Positions 28,894 to 37,604 of a stretch of 64,000 bases of DNA are shown one piece after another (the stretch's first letter is position 1; each line of letters begins with the position of its first letter). Location: NCBI GenBank assembly GCA_022821545.1, contig JAJEDJ010000036.1:1-64000 (forward strand). Reading direction: 5' to 3'. The position numbers and the translations under genes were made by a program. The stretch comes from Caldilineaceae bacterium (GTDB lineage Bacteria; Chloroflexota; Anaerolineae; Caldilineales; Caldilineaceae). The notes beneath the pieces were generated by a model, which was not told where the DNA came from, did no database searches, and was given only the letters and a program-made list of their open reading frames with translations.

Positions 28894-29427
28894 ATGGTGA
28901 CACTTTCTTCCCAGCAACGTCTTTTGCTCTTTCTGCTGCCGCTGATTGTGGCCGCTCTCCTGCTCTGGATCCCGGTCCGCGACGCTCTCGAAGTCGGCCT
29001 GCCCGATGCCGAAATCTACGCAGCCGACGTGCCGGAGGGCCATCACTGGGTCGCCTTCACCGTCCCCGAGGATGACATCCACGCTACCGACGGGGCGACG
29101 CTCTCCCTTGTCCTTGAATTTGAAACGCTGGAAGGTCAGGTAGATTCCTCCAACCGCACAGTCCTCTTCGACCTCGAAGACAGCGAAGAAGTGCGTGCGT
29201 TGGCCGTTCTCTGGCCCGATGGCCGCAAACAGAAATTCACAAACGTGGCAATCGACGAACGCCACGAACTGGTCTATCCCAAGTCGATCAACGACGCCCT
29301 GTCGGCGCAATGGGCCCTCCGCGGCGCATTCTTCCGCTTCTGGGTCTGGACCGCAGTCGCCGCCCTCCTCATTCTCTTCGGCCTGCGAGTTCTCTCCTGG
29401 GCCCAATCCCAGGAGTCCCACGCCTGA
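28894..29427 (+). CDS. Membrane protein with extracytoplasmic domain, unknown function
   Basis: 177 residues. Helix at about 9-28 (LLLFLLPLIVAALLLW) and a second at about 148-167 (VWTAVAALLILFGLRV) enclose a 115-residue domain rich in beta-strand pattern (HHWVAFTVPEDDI, ATLSLVLEFETLEG), probably outside the membrane. No family recognised. It lies between hyuA and hyuB on the same strand, ending 46 bases before the chosen hyuB start (7 before the alternative at 29435), so it should be co-expressed with HyuB; a link to transport or sensing of the substrate is a guess. Confidence 0.65.
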   Translation: MVTLSSQQRLLLFLLPLIVAALLLWIPVRDALEVGLPDAEIYAADVPEGHHWVAFTVPEDDIHATDGATLSLVLEFETLEGQVDSSNRTVLFDLEDSEEVRALAVLWPDGRKQKFTNVAIDERHELVYPKSINDALSAQWALRGAFFRFWVWTAVAALLILFGLRVLSWAQSQESHA

Positions 29428-29473
29428 GACCCTTATGCCGGCGACTCGATCGACCACTGGCCACCACCGTTCC

Positions 29474-31111
29474 ATGGCCCCCGATCCCATCACCCTCGAG
29501 TTATACCGCCATCGCTATAGCGGCATCGCCGAGGAGATGGGCATCACTCTGCAGCGCACAAGCTATTCACCGAACATAAAGGAACGCCTCGACTTCTCCT
29601 GCGCGCTCTTTGACGGCTCCGGGCGTCTCGTCGCCCAGGCCGCCCACATCCCCGCACATCTTGGCGCCATGCCCGACAGCGTCGCCGCCGCCCTCGCCGT
29701 ATTCGACCACTGGCAGCCGGGCGACGTCGTCATACTCAACGATCCCTATTTCGGCGGCTCCCATCTGCCCGACATCACACTCGTCTCGCCCGTATTCCTG
29801 GATGAGCCTGAAGGCGACAAGGACGTCGACAAGGACGTTGACAATGGGGTGGGGACCCTCTCCTCGCCGCCCGCCCCCCACTTTTTCGCCGCCAGCCGCG
29901 CCCATCACGCCGACGTCGGCGGCATGTCGCCCGGCTCCCTGCCTCTTTCCACAGAGCTGTTCCAGGAGGGCATTATCATCCCGCCCTTGAAGCTCTACAA
30001 AGGCGGTGAACTGGTCGAATCGCTGCTCGAACTGATACTGCGGAACGTGCGCACGCCCGACGAACGCCGCGGCGATCTCGCCGCCCAACGGGCCGCCCAC
30101 GCAGTCGGCGACCGCCGCCTCCACGAACTGGCCGCCCGCCATGGCAACGCCGAGCTGCTGGCCTACGCCGGCCATCTGCGGCAATACAGCGAACGCCTCA
30201 CCCGTGCAGCCATTGGCGCCTGGCCCGACGGCAGCTATACCTTCGAAGATCCCATCGAATCGGTCGTCGACGGCCGCACAACGCCCGCGCCCATCCGCGT
30301 GACCGCCACGATCAGCGGCGAGACGGTGACCCTCGATTTCAGCGGCACCTGCCCCAGTATCTACGGCTCTCTCAACGCCCCTCTCAGCGTGACCAGGTCG
30401 GCCTGCTACTACGTCGTTCGCTGCCTCGTCGGTGAGGACGTGCCGGTCAACGCCGGCTGCTTTGCCCCCGTTCAGGTCGACGCGCCGCCCGGATGCCTGG
30501 TGAACGCCCGCCCGCCCGCTGCCGTCGCCGGCGGCAACGTCGAGACATCCCAGCGCATTACCGACGCCGTATTCGGCGCGCTGGCCCAGGCTCTGCCAGA
30601 TCGCGTCGCCGCGGCCGGGCAGGGCACCATGAACAACTGTACAATGGGGGGTGAAAACGTTGACGGTTCGCCCTGGACTTACTACGAGACGCTCGGCGGG
30701 GGCATGGGCGCCCACCCGCAGGGTGACGGTTTCAGCGGCGCCCACGTCCATATGAGCAATACGCTCAACACACCGGTCGAGGCCCTCGAAATGGCCTACC
30801 CTCTGCGTCTGACCCGCTATCACCTGCGGCAGGACAGCGGCGGAGCCGGCAAGCATCGAGGCGGCGAAGGCATCGTACGCGAGTACGAGATTCTGCGGCC
30901 GACGACCGCCACCATCCTCAGCGAACGCCGCGCCATCGCGCCTTGGGGCCTCGCCGGCGGGGCGTCTGCCGCCCCTGGTCGGAATCTCCTCATCGACACC
31001 GATGGGTCAGAAGAAGAGCTCTCCTCCAAAGTCACCCGCCGTATGCAGCCCGGCCAGCGCCTGCGCATCGAGACGCCCGGCGGCGGCGGCTGGGGAAGCG
31101 CATCTTCCTGA
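29474..31111 (+). CDS. hyuB: Hydantoinase/oxoprolinase, B subunit
   Basis: 545 residues from the ATG at 29474 (MAPDPITLELYRHRY, the usual HyuB start 'DPIT.E'); an in-frame ATG at 29435 is the alternative, and open frame further upstream is a shadow of the membrane protein. Family blocks: GITLQRTSYSPNIKERLDFSCALFD, NDPYFGGSHLPDITL, HHADVGGMSPGS with the metal-binding His/Asp, and the C-terminal RQDSGGAGKHRGGEG. A 30-residue acidic insertion (DKDVDKDVDNGVG) interrupts the domain after the PDITL block. The stop lies 13 bases from the convergent MFS gene. Confidence 0.92.
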   Translation: MAPDPITLELYRHRYSGIAEEMGITLQRTSYSPNIKERLDFSCALFDGSGRLVAQAAHIPAHLGAMPDSVAAALAVFDHWQPGDVVILNDPYFGGSHLPDITLVSPVFLDEPEGDKDVDKDVDNGVGTLSSPPAPHFFAASRAHHADVGGMSPGSLPLSTELFQEGIIIPPLKLYKGGELVESLLELILRNVRTPDERRGDLAAQRAAHAVGDRRLHELAARHGNAELLAYAGHLRQYSERLTRAAIGAWPDGSYTFEDPIESVVDGRTTPAPIRVTATISGETVTLDFSGTCPSIYGSLNAPLSVTRSACYYVVRCLVGEDVPVNAGCFAPVQVDAPPGCLVNARPPAAVAGGNVETSQRITDAVFGALAQALPDRVAAAGQGTMNNCTMGGENVDGSPWTYYETLGGGMGAHPQGDGFSGAHVHMSNTLNTPVEALEMAYPLRLTRYHLRQDSGGAGKHRGGEGIVREYEILRPTTATILSERRAIAPWGLAGGASAAPGRNLLIDTDGSEEELSSKVTRRMQPGQRLRIETPGGGGWGSASS

Positions 31112-31124
31112 CAGGTGGACTCTT

Positions 31125-32504
31125 TCACCGCTCCAATCGCCACGCCACCGCCAGACTCACCAGACTGATCGCCGCAACACCACCAAAAACCCACTGGTAA
31201 GCGGCCAACGGCCCGGGGGCAATCAGGAGTGCCTGCTGCAGCCCCACACCCGCGATCGTCGCGCCGACGACACCGCCGCCAAATCGCGCCGTGCTGTATA
31301 ATCCGGCCGCAGACCCGCTCTCTTCCATGGGGATCTCCTCCATCGCCGCACGGTGAAGCGCGGCCATCGCCAGCCCTCCCGCCAGCGACTGCGTCAGCAT
31401 CAACGCCGCCGCGCCCAGCAGCGGCAGAGGGAACAGCGCCAGGCCGGCCAGCGTACAGATCATGATTGCGAAGCTCCCTCCCACGATCCAGCGGCCGTGA
31501 ATCCGGTCCGACAACTGGCCTCCCACCTGGGTCGTGGCAAAGATCGCGCCGGAAAAGATGGTCGTGAATATGCCCAGTCCAATCGCATCCAACCCGTATA
31601 CATCGGTCAGAAACAGAACGTTCAGAAAGTTGGCCGTGTGCATGATCACCATACGGAAGCCGGCCGCCAGCGAGGCGACCCCGAAATTTTTGCGCCGGTA
31701 GAGCGCGAAATTGACAAGCGGCCGGGCCGTCCGGCCCTCCCGCCGCCAGAATAGCAGCCCGAAACCGGCGGCCGCCGCCAGCAACCGCCAGTCCCGCAGC
31801 GGTTCGACGCCGGTTACCGTGCGGCTTGAGAGGTAGAAGATGGCGAATACGAGCGCGCTCCCCAGCAAGGCCGCGCCCAGCCAGTCGAATGCCTGCAGCC
31901 CCTCCCCGCGAATGGGGCGCTGCGACGGCACGCGCAGGTACGCCGCCCACAGGGCGATGAGCGCAACCAGCAGGCTCGGTACGAAGACGTAGTTCCAGCC
32001 GAACTGATCGACCGCATATCCGCCCAATAGCGGCCCCAATGTCGCCGCGCCCGGCGCCACCGAACTCCACGTTCCCATCGCCCTGCCCCGCTGCTCCGCC
32101 GGAAAGCGCTCCGCAATAATGGCGATGCAGAGGGGGTAGTAGCCGGCCGTGCCCATCCCTTGCAGAATGCGGCCGATCAGGAGTTGCGGCAAGCTTCCCG
32201 CCAGCAGACAGATCACGGAGCCGGCGAAAAAGAATATGATTCCGCTCTGGAAAAGTCGCGCCTTGCCCAGACTGTCGCCCAGTTTCCCGTACAGCGGCAT
32301 GAATATAACGAACGGCAGACTGTAAGCCGCCAACAGCCAGGCCGTCATGTCCGCCTCCACCGCGAACGCATCCCGAACGGTCGGCAGGGCCACACCGAAC
32401 ATCGACATATTCATCGTCGCCATGCCGACCGGTATCATCAGGGCGAACAGCAGACCCCAATGCGACCGCGTCGCGGCGGCTGGCATGGATTCACTCGATT
32501 TCAT
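31125..32504 (-). CDS. MFS transporter, DHA2 (EmrB-like) drug exporter type
   Basis: 459 residues from the ATG at 32504 (open frame continues 9 codons upstream). About 14 hydrophobic helices, the DHA2 layout. Motif A-like PLYGKLGDSLGKARLF lies between helices 2 and 3, and GRILQGMGTAGYYPLCIAIIAERFPAEQ follows, typical of EmrB/QacA-group exporters. Substrate unknown. It is divergent from the rraA-like genes and convergent with hyuB, so it is probably its own unit. Confidence 0.88.
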   Translation of the reverse strand: MKSSESMPAAATRSHWGLLFALMIPVGMATMNMSMFGVALPTVRDAFAVEADMTAWLLAAYSLPFVIFMPLYGKLGDSLGKARLFQSGIIFFFAGSVICLLAGSLPQLLIGRILQGMGTAGYYPLCIAIIAERFPAEQRGRAMGTWSSVAPGAATLGPLLGGYAVDQFGWNYVFVPSLLVALIALWAAYLRVPSQRPIRGEGLQAFDWLGAALLGSALVFAIFYLSSRTVTGVEPLRDWRLLAAAAGFGLLFWRREGRTARPLVNFALYRRKNFGVASLAAGFRMVIMHTANFLNVLFLTDVYGLDAIGLGIFTTIFSGAIFATTQVGGQLSDRIHGRWIVGGSFAIMICTLAGLALFPLPLLGAAALMLTQSLAGGLAMAALHRAAMEEIPMEESGSAAGLYSTARFGGGVVGATIAGVGLQQALLIAPGPLAAYQWVFGGVAAISLVSLAVAWRLER

Positions 32505-32895
32505 GGAGGGGCTTTTCCGTAGCGGGCACAATCTGTCTATCTTACACTGAAATCACCTTCGCAAAGAAATCGTTTCAGGATATATCCGCCGCCGCAAACG
32601 GTCATTCTTCCCTGGCCCGGGCGCAGGACCAACCGAAACTTTCTCCGAATTGGACCGAATGCAACTACCCTTTCCGATAGGCATTTCCTCCGTTTTCGGG
32701 TATGATCACGGCGGGACTGGGGCCTCCCCCAGACGCTGCATTAGTACAGTTCCCATCCAGAGGCAGAACTGTCCCCTGGCTTGTGCAGATGCCGGCCCCG
32801 TCAAGCGCGTCCCGTGAGCGCAATGCTAACTCTCTATCTGAACGCGCTCTGCGCGCAGCAAAAAGCCTAGTATCCACGCCACCAGGAGACACCTG
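32505..32895. other. Divergent gap between MFS and rraA-like genes
   Basis: About 390 bases without a gene. A plus-strand promoter candidate lies at 32678-32706. The short frame at 32702-32896 has no ribosome binding site and no family look. Nothing else was recognised. Confidence 0.4.
32678..32706 (+). promoter_or_regulatory. Promoter candidate for first rraA-like gene
   Basis: TAGGCA (32678-32683), 17-base spacer, TATGAT (32701-32706). The leader to 32896 is about 185 bases. The second copy has the same arrangement (33711-33739), which supports both. Confidence 0.4.
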
Positions 32896-33633
32896 ATGAC
32901 CGAACGCTCCTTCACCCCGGTCGAAGTGCCGCAGCACATTCTGGATCGGTTCAAGAAACTGCCGGTTGCCACCGTGTGGAATTCCGTCCATCGCTACGCC
33001 GGCGTGCCCCTTCCCTATATGAATGATGTTCGTCTTTGCACGCCGGGCCAGCAACTCGCGGCCCGCGCCCGCACTCTGCGCTATCTGCCGCCCCGCCCCG
33101 ATCTGCAGGCCGAAGTGCAGATTGGCGAAAACGCGCCCGAGTACAAGGCCATGGGCCGCTGCGGCCCGGGTGACGTCCTCGTCTGCGACGTCATGGGCGA
33201 TGCCCGCCCCTGCATCTTCGGCGATGTCAAAGCGCTCCAGCTCAAGATGACCAACGCCGACGGCGTCGTCACCGACGGCGGCATCCGCGACCTCGACATC
33301 ATGGTGCAGGAAGAGTACGGCCTCATCATCTACGCCCGCGATCGTACGCCGCTCGGCGGCGTACCCTACGCCATCCCCGCACAGGAAAATGTCGACGTCC
33401 AGTGCGGCGGCGCCCTCGTCCGGCCCGGTGACGTCCTCGTCGGCGACGCCGACGGCGTAGTCGTCGTGCCCTCCTGGTTTGCCGAAGAGTGCGTCGAGCT
33501 GACCGAAGTGCATGAGGAAGCCGAAGAGATGATCAAGAAGCGCATCCTGTCTGAAGGCGTCGTGCCCGGCAAGTACTACCCGCCGGGGCCGGAGACATAC
33601 GAGCAGGTGCGCGCCGCCCGCAAACAGAAGTAA
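32896..33633 (+). CDS. RraA-like aldolase/demethylmenaquinone-methyltransferase-fold protein, copy 1
   Basis: 245 residues with AGGAG before the ATG. RraA/HMG-aldolase core: [36 protein letters not shown] (the Arg-Asp pair that in 4-hydroxy-4-methyl-2-oxoglutarate aldolases acts in catalysis with the preceding GDV/GxxG region), and [15 protein letters not shown]. Members are either class II pyruvate aldolases of aromatic meta-cleavage or RNase E inhibitors; the catalytic residues and the catabolic setting favour an aldolase or a related decarboxylase. The length of about 245 exceeds short RraA (about 160). It is tandemly duplicated downstream. Confidence 0.88.
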   Translation: MTERSFTPVEVPQHILDRFKKLPVATVWNSVHRYAGVPLPYMNDVRLCTPGQQLAARARTLRYLPPRPDLQAEVQIGENAPEYKAMGRCGPGDVLVCDVMGDARPCIFGDVKALQLKMTNADGVVTDGGIRDLDIMVQEEYGLIIYARDRTPLGGVPYAIPAQENVDVQCGGALVRPGDVLVGDADGVVVVPSWFAEECVELTEVHEEAEEMIKKRILSEGVVPGKYYPPGPETYEQVRAARKQK

Positions 33634-33710
33634 GAACAACGCCATCTGTCCCTGACCCGAGCGTCCCGCCGGCCTGTGCCCGGCAACTCTGTCCGTTCCA
33701 GCGTTCCTGG

Positions 33711-33739
33711 TAGACGTATCGACCGATTTCACGTATCAT
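33711..33739 (+). promoter_or_regulatory. Promoter candidate for second rraA-like gene
   Basis: TAGACG (33711-33716), 17-base spacer, TATCAT (33734-33739), about 60 bases before the ATG at 33802. It implies that the second copy can be expressed separately. Confidence 0.45.
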
Positions 33740-33801
33740 TTTGGCAATGCACAGACCGTGTTCTTAGCCATTCACCACTCGCCGCTCTCAGGAGTCTCCC
33801 G

Positions 33802-34545
33802 ATGACCGAACGCTCCTTCACACCGGTCGAAGTACCGCAGCAGATTCTGGACCGCTTCAAGAAGCTGCCGGTAGCCACGGTGTGGCACATTGTCCATACC
33901 TACGCCGGCGTGCCCCTTCCCTTCATGGAAAATGTACGCCCATTCACTCCGGGCCAGCGTCTGGCCGCCCGCGCCCGCACCATGCGCTACCTGCCTCCCC
34001 GCCCCGACCTGGCCGCAATGACGCCCGGCGGCGAGGACGCCATCGACTACAGGGCCATGTCCCGCTGCGGCCCCGGCGACGTACTGGTCGTCGATATCTA
34101 TGGCAATGCCAGCCCCGCCGTCTTCGGCGACGTCAAGGCCTTGCAGCTCAAAATGAACAACGCCGACGGCGTCGTAACCGACGGCGGCATCCGCGACCTC
34201 GACATCATGCTCCAGGAAAAGTACGGCCTGATCATCTACGCTCGCGACCGCACCCCCTACGGCGGCGGGCCCTGGGCCTTCCCGGCCGAGGAGAATGTGA
34301 ATATCCAGTGCGGCGGCGCGTTCGTGCGGCCCGGCGACGTGCTCGTCGGCGACGACGACGGCGTGGTGGTCGTCCCCTCCTGGTTCGCCGAGGAGTGCGT
34401 CGAACTGACCGAGGTCTACGAGACCGCGGAAGGGCTGGCCAAAGAGCGCATCCTGGCTGAAGGCGTTGTGCCGGGAAGACACTATCCGCCCGGGCCGGAC
34501 ATACTGGAACAGGCGCGCGCCGCCCTCAAGCATGAGGAAGCATAA
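33802..34545 (+). CDS. RraA-like aldolase-fold protein, copy 2
   Basis: 247 residues from the ATG at 33802, AGGAG 8 bases before it. Start and core repeat copy 1 closely ([57 protein letters not shown]), with the catalytic Arg-Asp kept. Differences concentrate in residues 67-82 ([12 protein letters not shown] versus [12 protein letters not shown]) and in [13 protein letters not shown] versus [13 protein letters not shown], regions that line the active site in the family, so substrate divergence after duplication is likely. The same family residues before and after suggest a heteromeric or paired function, not proven. Confidence 0.88.
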   Translation: MTERSFTPVEVPQQILDRFKKLPVATVWHIVHTYAGVPLPFMENVRPFTPGQRLAARARTMRYLPPRPDLAAMTPGGEDAIDYRAMSRCGPGDVLVVDIYGNASPAVFGDVKALQLKMNNADGVVTDGGIRDLDIMLQEKYGLIIYARDRTPYGGGPWAFPAEENVNIQCGGAFVRPGDVLVGDDDGVVVVPSWFAEECVELTEVYETAEGLAKERILAEGVVPGRHYPPGPDILEQARAALKHEEA

Positions 34546-34561
34546 CGACTAACCGGGAAGA

Positions 34562-34587
34562 CATTCCCGTCTGCGGTAGAGGGAATG
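34562..34587 (+). promoter_or_regulatory. Intercistronic hairpin before the amidohydrolase gene
   Basis: CATTCCC (34562-34568) and GGGAATG (34581-34587) with a 12-base loop, followed by a purine-rich stretch with the AAAGGAG ribosome binding site and no T-run. It is probably an mRNA-stability element or weak attenuator between the rraA-like and amidohydrolase genes. Confidence 0.4.
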
Positions 34588-34615
34588 CGAAAGAAGCAAG
34601 GGAAAGGAGCCAAGA

Positions 34616-35785
34616 ATGGCGACCATGGTAGTGGAGCGGACCGGCAGCGACGGCGTCTCGCCAGGAAATGAAGCCGAGGCAGCGCCTTCTGGAACGCCCG
34701 TGGAACAGTCCGGCACGCGACAGCGGATTATCGACTGCGACGTGCATCACCAACCGCCCAATGTCGAGGCCCTCTTCCCCTATCTGGCGCGGCAGTACGT
34801 CGAGCAGATCAAGGATTTCGGCTCGATGACGCCCCACGTGGGCTATACCAATATGCCCGGAGGCCATGCCCGTCCCGACCTGTGGGAGGGCACTGAGGAC
34901 GAGCCCGACCCGGCAACCGTCCCCGAAGTCTGTAGCAAGAAACATCTGGACCGCTACGGTATCGACATGGCAGTCCTTACCGGCGCCGGCGGACCCTACA
35001 ACATGGCCGTCCATCCCACCGTGGATTACGCGGCCGCCTACTGCCGCGCCTATAACGACTATACGCTCGCAGAGTGGGTCGCCAAGGACGACCGCTTGCG
35101 CGCTTCGATCCACATCGCGCCCGCCGACCCGCAACAGGCCGCCGCCGAAATTGACCGCCTCGGCGACCACCCCGGCGTCGCCCAGGTCCTGATGCCCGCC
35201 GGCAGCCTGCACCCGTTCGGCAACCGCATCTATCACCCAATCTACGAAGCCTGCGAGCGCAACGGACTGCCTATATGCTCCCATTTCGGCGGCGAAGGCG
35301 CCGGCTTCTCCGCTCCGCCCACCGCGGCCGGCTTCCCAACCTACTACCTCGAAATGCGCATGGCCCGCCCCCAGATCGCCATGGCCCATACCGCCAGCCT
35401 CATCTGCGAAGGCGTTTTCGAAAAGTTCCCCAACTTCAGGTTCCTCTTCATCGAACTCGACACCTTCTGGGTGCCCGGCCTGATGTGGCACATGGACGCC
35501 GACTGGAAGAGCCTGCGCGATTACACGCCCTGGGTCAAACGCCTGCCAAGCGAATATCTGCGCGAACACATCCGCTTCGGTACCCAGCCCTTCCCCAACG
35601 TGCCCAACGGCCAGAACCTCGAAATCTACCTTGACTGGCTCCACGCCGATGAGATTCTTGTCTTCGCCAGCGACTATCCCCACTGGGACTGGGAAGAACC
35701 GAGCGGCCTCATGCGCTTGCTGGACAAAAAGCTGCGCCCCCGCGTCATGTACGACACCGCCGCCGAGCTCTACGGCCTCAACTGA
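34616..35785 (+). CDS. Amidohydrolase-2 family (TIM-barrel) hydrolase or decarboxylase
   Basis: 389 residues. Opening strand IIDCDVHHQPP carries the metal-ligand region of ACMSD-like amidohydrolases. HFGGEGAGF and MAHTASLICEGVFEKFPNFRF are the family's middle blocks, and FASDYPHWDWEEP is the conserved C-terminal strand with the metal-binding Asp. Related enzymes are zinc-dependent nonhydrolytic decarboxylases (gamma-resorcylate, 5-carboxyvanillate) or meta-cleavage hydrolases. The neighbours (RraA-like aldolases, Rieske ferredoxin) fit an aromatic or heterocyclic breakdown pathway; the substrate is unknown. The stop codon overlaps the next start by one base (TGATG). Confidence 0.85.
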   Translation: MATMVVERTGSDGVSPGNEAEAAPSGTPVEQSGTRQRIIDCDVHHQPPNVEALFPYLARQYVEQIKDFGSMTPHVGYTNMPGGHARPDLWEGTEDEPDPATVPEVCSKKHLDRYGIDMAVLTGAGGPYNMAVHPTVDYAAAYCRAYNDYTLAEWVAKDDRLRASIHIAPADPQQAAAEIDRLGDHPGVAQVLMPAGSLHPFGNRIYHPIYEACERNGLPICSHFGGEGAGFSAPPTAAGFPTYYLEMRMARPQIAMAHTASLICEGVFEKFPNFRFLFIELDTFWVPGLMWHMDADWKSLRDYTPWVKRLPSEYLREHIRFGTQPFPNVPNGQNLEIYLDWLHADEILVFASDYPHWDWEEPSGLMRLLDKKLRPRVMYDTAAELYGLN

Positions 35786-36135
35786 TGCCGGCCCACGTTA
35801 TCGCAACCGCCGGCGAGATTCCTCCCGGCGGCCGCAAAATCGTGACCGTCAAAGGTCGCGAGATCGGCGTCTTCAACCTGGACGGCGATTATTATGCCCT
35901 GCGCAACATCTGCCCCCACAAGGCCGGCCCTCTATGCCGCGGTCGCCTGCGCCCCCTCGTCCTCCCCGACGGCCTTACCGGCATGACCTACACCCGCGAA
36001 GGTGAAATCCTCAAATGCCCCTGGCACCAGTGGGAATTCGACATCAAAACCGGCCAGGCCCTCTACGATCCAAAACTCCGCGTCCGCACCTACCGCGTCG
36101 AGGTGGAAAACGAACAGGTGGTGCTATACGCCTGA
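35785..36135 (+). CDS. Rieske-type [2Fe-2S] ferredoxin
   Basis: 116 residues. Cluster ligands in CPHKAGPLC (Cys43, His45) and CPWHQWEFD (Cys78, His81), the C-x-H / C-x2-H pattern of oxygenase-associated Rieske ferredoxins. The spacing between the two halves is about 15 residues longer than in typical ferredoxins because of a loop RPLVLPDGLTGMTYTREGE. It would pass electrons to a dioxygenase; the only Rieske oxygenase alpha-subunit in the window is at 46949-48100, not adjacent. Start overlaps the preceding stop by one base, so the two are co-translated. Confidence 0.9.
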   Translation: MPAHVIATAGEIPPGGRKIVTVKGREIGVFNLDGDYYALRNICPHKAGPLCRGRLRPLVLPDGLTGMTYTREGEILKCPWHQWEFDIKTGQALYDPKLRVRTYRVEVENEQVVLYA

Positions 36136-36196
36136 CGACCGCAGAGCACCACCTGCACAGCACCGGTAAGTTAGTGATTGTCGTGAATCCCTGCCG

Positions 36197-37174
36197 CTAA
36201 AACTCCCCTTCCCGCACCTTCCCCTTCCCCAGCTTCTTCACCACCTTGGGCAGAACCGGCTCGTTGTTCGCCAGCACGCCCTTGCCCTTCTTCAGCTTCT
36301 TGGCCGCCACATTGTCCAGCCCCGCCAGCTTCTCGGCGCCCTCCAAAGCCCTCAAATCACCGCCGTAATAGTCAAACCACGGCAGCCCCGCCTCCGTATA
36401 CTCCTTCGCCGTCGGAGGCATGCTCGGCGGCTTGGCGCCGGTAACGCTAAAGAACTGAATACTGTTCATGATATGCACGTAACAACGCGAGCGCACCGAC
36501 GTCTCCCATGCTTCAAGGCCGTAGTCGTCCTCGTAAATCTCCTGACGCATGAGGCCGCCCGGAGCCAGACCCATCTCCTCAACGGGCCCCGAAACGGCGC
36601 GCAGCGGCGCATAGGCAATGGACATGATCTGCTCTTCTTCTCTCTCGTAATATGACGGCTTTATCGGATAGACGACGATCTGCAGCCCGCCGTGCTCCGC
36701 CTCTCCCGTCAGCTGTTCTTCCGCCGTGTACCCTTCGCCCAGGGGCATCGCCACAAACTGCCGGATCATCCCCTTCATCACTGAAAATCCATCCAGCCAC
36801 GGCTGATCGGGAATGACTACATAGTCCTGGGGCTTGCTTGAAAGTTGGTTCTCCCAGCCCTCACCCGTCACCGCATTGATCTTGCCGGCGGCCACCTTCA
36901 CCGCCATGGGGTACGAACCGCTGAAGTTGAGCCACATCGCCTCCGCCTGGTACATCGGCAGAAAGACGCCCCCGTGCGCGTTCCACGCCGCCGGCGCCCT
37001 GTCCGCATAATCGTCTACAAGATTGAGTGGAAACCGTCCCAGGCCCGGCGGCAACGAATAGGGCCGGTTGTCGTCCGGAATGCGCAACGTGCGCTGGAAC
37101 GAGATCCGGCACTCAGCATCCTTATGCACCTCGGGGAATCGGAAAATCAGCTGATCTCTCTTCAGTTCAATCAT
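36197..37174 (-). CDS. Conserved-looking protein of unknown function paired with an XRE regulator
   Basis: 325 residues, soluble, no signal peptide. Globular, aromatic-rich start (MIELKRDQLIFRFPEVH) with SGSYPMAVKVAAGKINAVTGEGW and VVIPDQPWLDGFSVMKGMIRQFVAMPLGEGYTAEEQ, then QIVVYPIKPSYY. A flexible Lys-rich tail (KKLKKGKGVLANN) may bind nucleic acid or membranes. I do not recognise a family. It is 41 bases after the XRE gene on the same strand, so they form an autoregulated pair. It is convergent with the Rieske ferredoxin gene. Confidence 0.6.
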   Translation of the reverse strand: MIELKRDQLIFRFPEVHKDAECRISFQRTLRIPDDNRPYSLPPGLGRFPLNLVDDYADRAPAAWNAHGGVFLPMYQAEAMWLNFSGSYPMAVKVAAGKINAVTGEGWENQLSSKPQDYVVIPDQPWLDGFSVMKGMIRQFVAMPLGEGYTAEEQLTGEAEHGGLQIVVYPIKPSYYEREEEQIMSIAYAPLRAVSGPVEEMGLAPGGLMRQEIYEDDYGLEAWETSVRSRCYVHIMNSIQFFSVTGAKPPSMPPTAKEYTEAGLPWFDYYGGDLRALEGAEKLAGLDNVAAKKLKKGKGVLANNEPVLPKVVKKLGKGKVREGEF

Positions 37175-37215
37175 TCTAAAGCCCTCCTGGGTCCTTTAAT
37201 TTGCAACACCGGCCC

Positions 37216-37566
37216 TTACCAATCTCCGTCCCGTATCTCGCGCGCGACACTCTCAATCGCGTGGTCGGGCGCATCCTTAAGTTGCCGCAACAGCTCTGCA
37301 AACAGCTGCGGCCTCTGCATGATGATATTCCGCAGGTCGCCCGAAACCTTGCCCGCCATCGCAAGCAAAAGGTCCGCATCCTCGCCCAACTCCCCGGCCA
37401 AGAGGCGGACTGTCGCTTCCGAAGGAGGCGCAACCTGGTCTCGCTCGATCTTGCTCAGGTAGGAAGGTTCGACGCCGATGCGCTGCGCAACCTGGCGCAC
37501 GGAGAACGTGCGATCTTCGCTAAGCCTATTTTCGCGGGCGTTACGGATATACTTGCCGAATGTCAT
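37216..37566 (-). CDS. XRE-family helix-turn-helix regulator
   Basis: 116 residues from the ATG at 37566 (MTFGKYIRNARENR); two codons upstream the frame opens with another ATG in the operator, less likely. HTH core FSVRQVAQRIGVEPSYLSKIERDQVAPPSEATVRLLAGELG spans residues about 20-62 (given in pieces here). The helical C-terminus has no sensor domain recognised. The promoter is TTGACA-N17-TACCAT and the palindrome GTGTAC-N6-GTACAC lies on the -10 and start region, so it should repress itself. It is first in an operon with the unknown 325-residue protein. Confidence 0.88.
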   Translation of the reverse strand: MTFGKYIRNARENRLSEDRTFSVRQVAQRIGVEPSYLSKIERDQVAPPSEATVRLLAGELGEDADLLLAMAGKVSGDLRNIIMQRPQLFAELLRQLKDAPDHAIESVAREIRDGDW

Positions 37567-37604
37567 GTGTACTACATGGTACACGATTTTCGTATGCTTG
37601 TCAA
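37567..37604 (-). promoter_or_regulatory. Promoter and operator of the XRE gene
   Basis: On the minus strand -35 TTGACA (37604-37599), 17-base spacer, -10 TACCAT (37581-37576). Palindromic half-sites GTGTAC (37567-37572) and GTACAC (37579-37584), 6 bases apart, overlap the -10 and end at the ATG. It is a typical self-repression layout. Confidence 0.7.
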
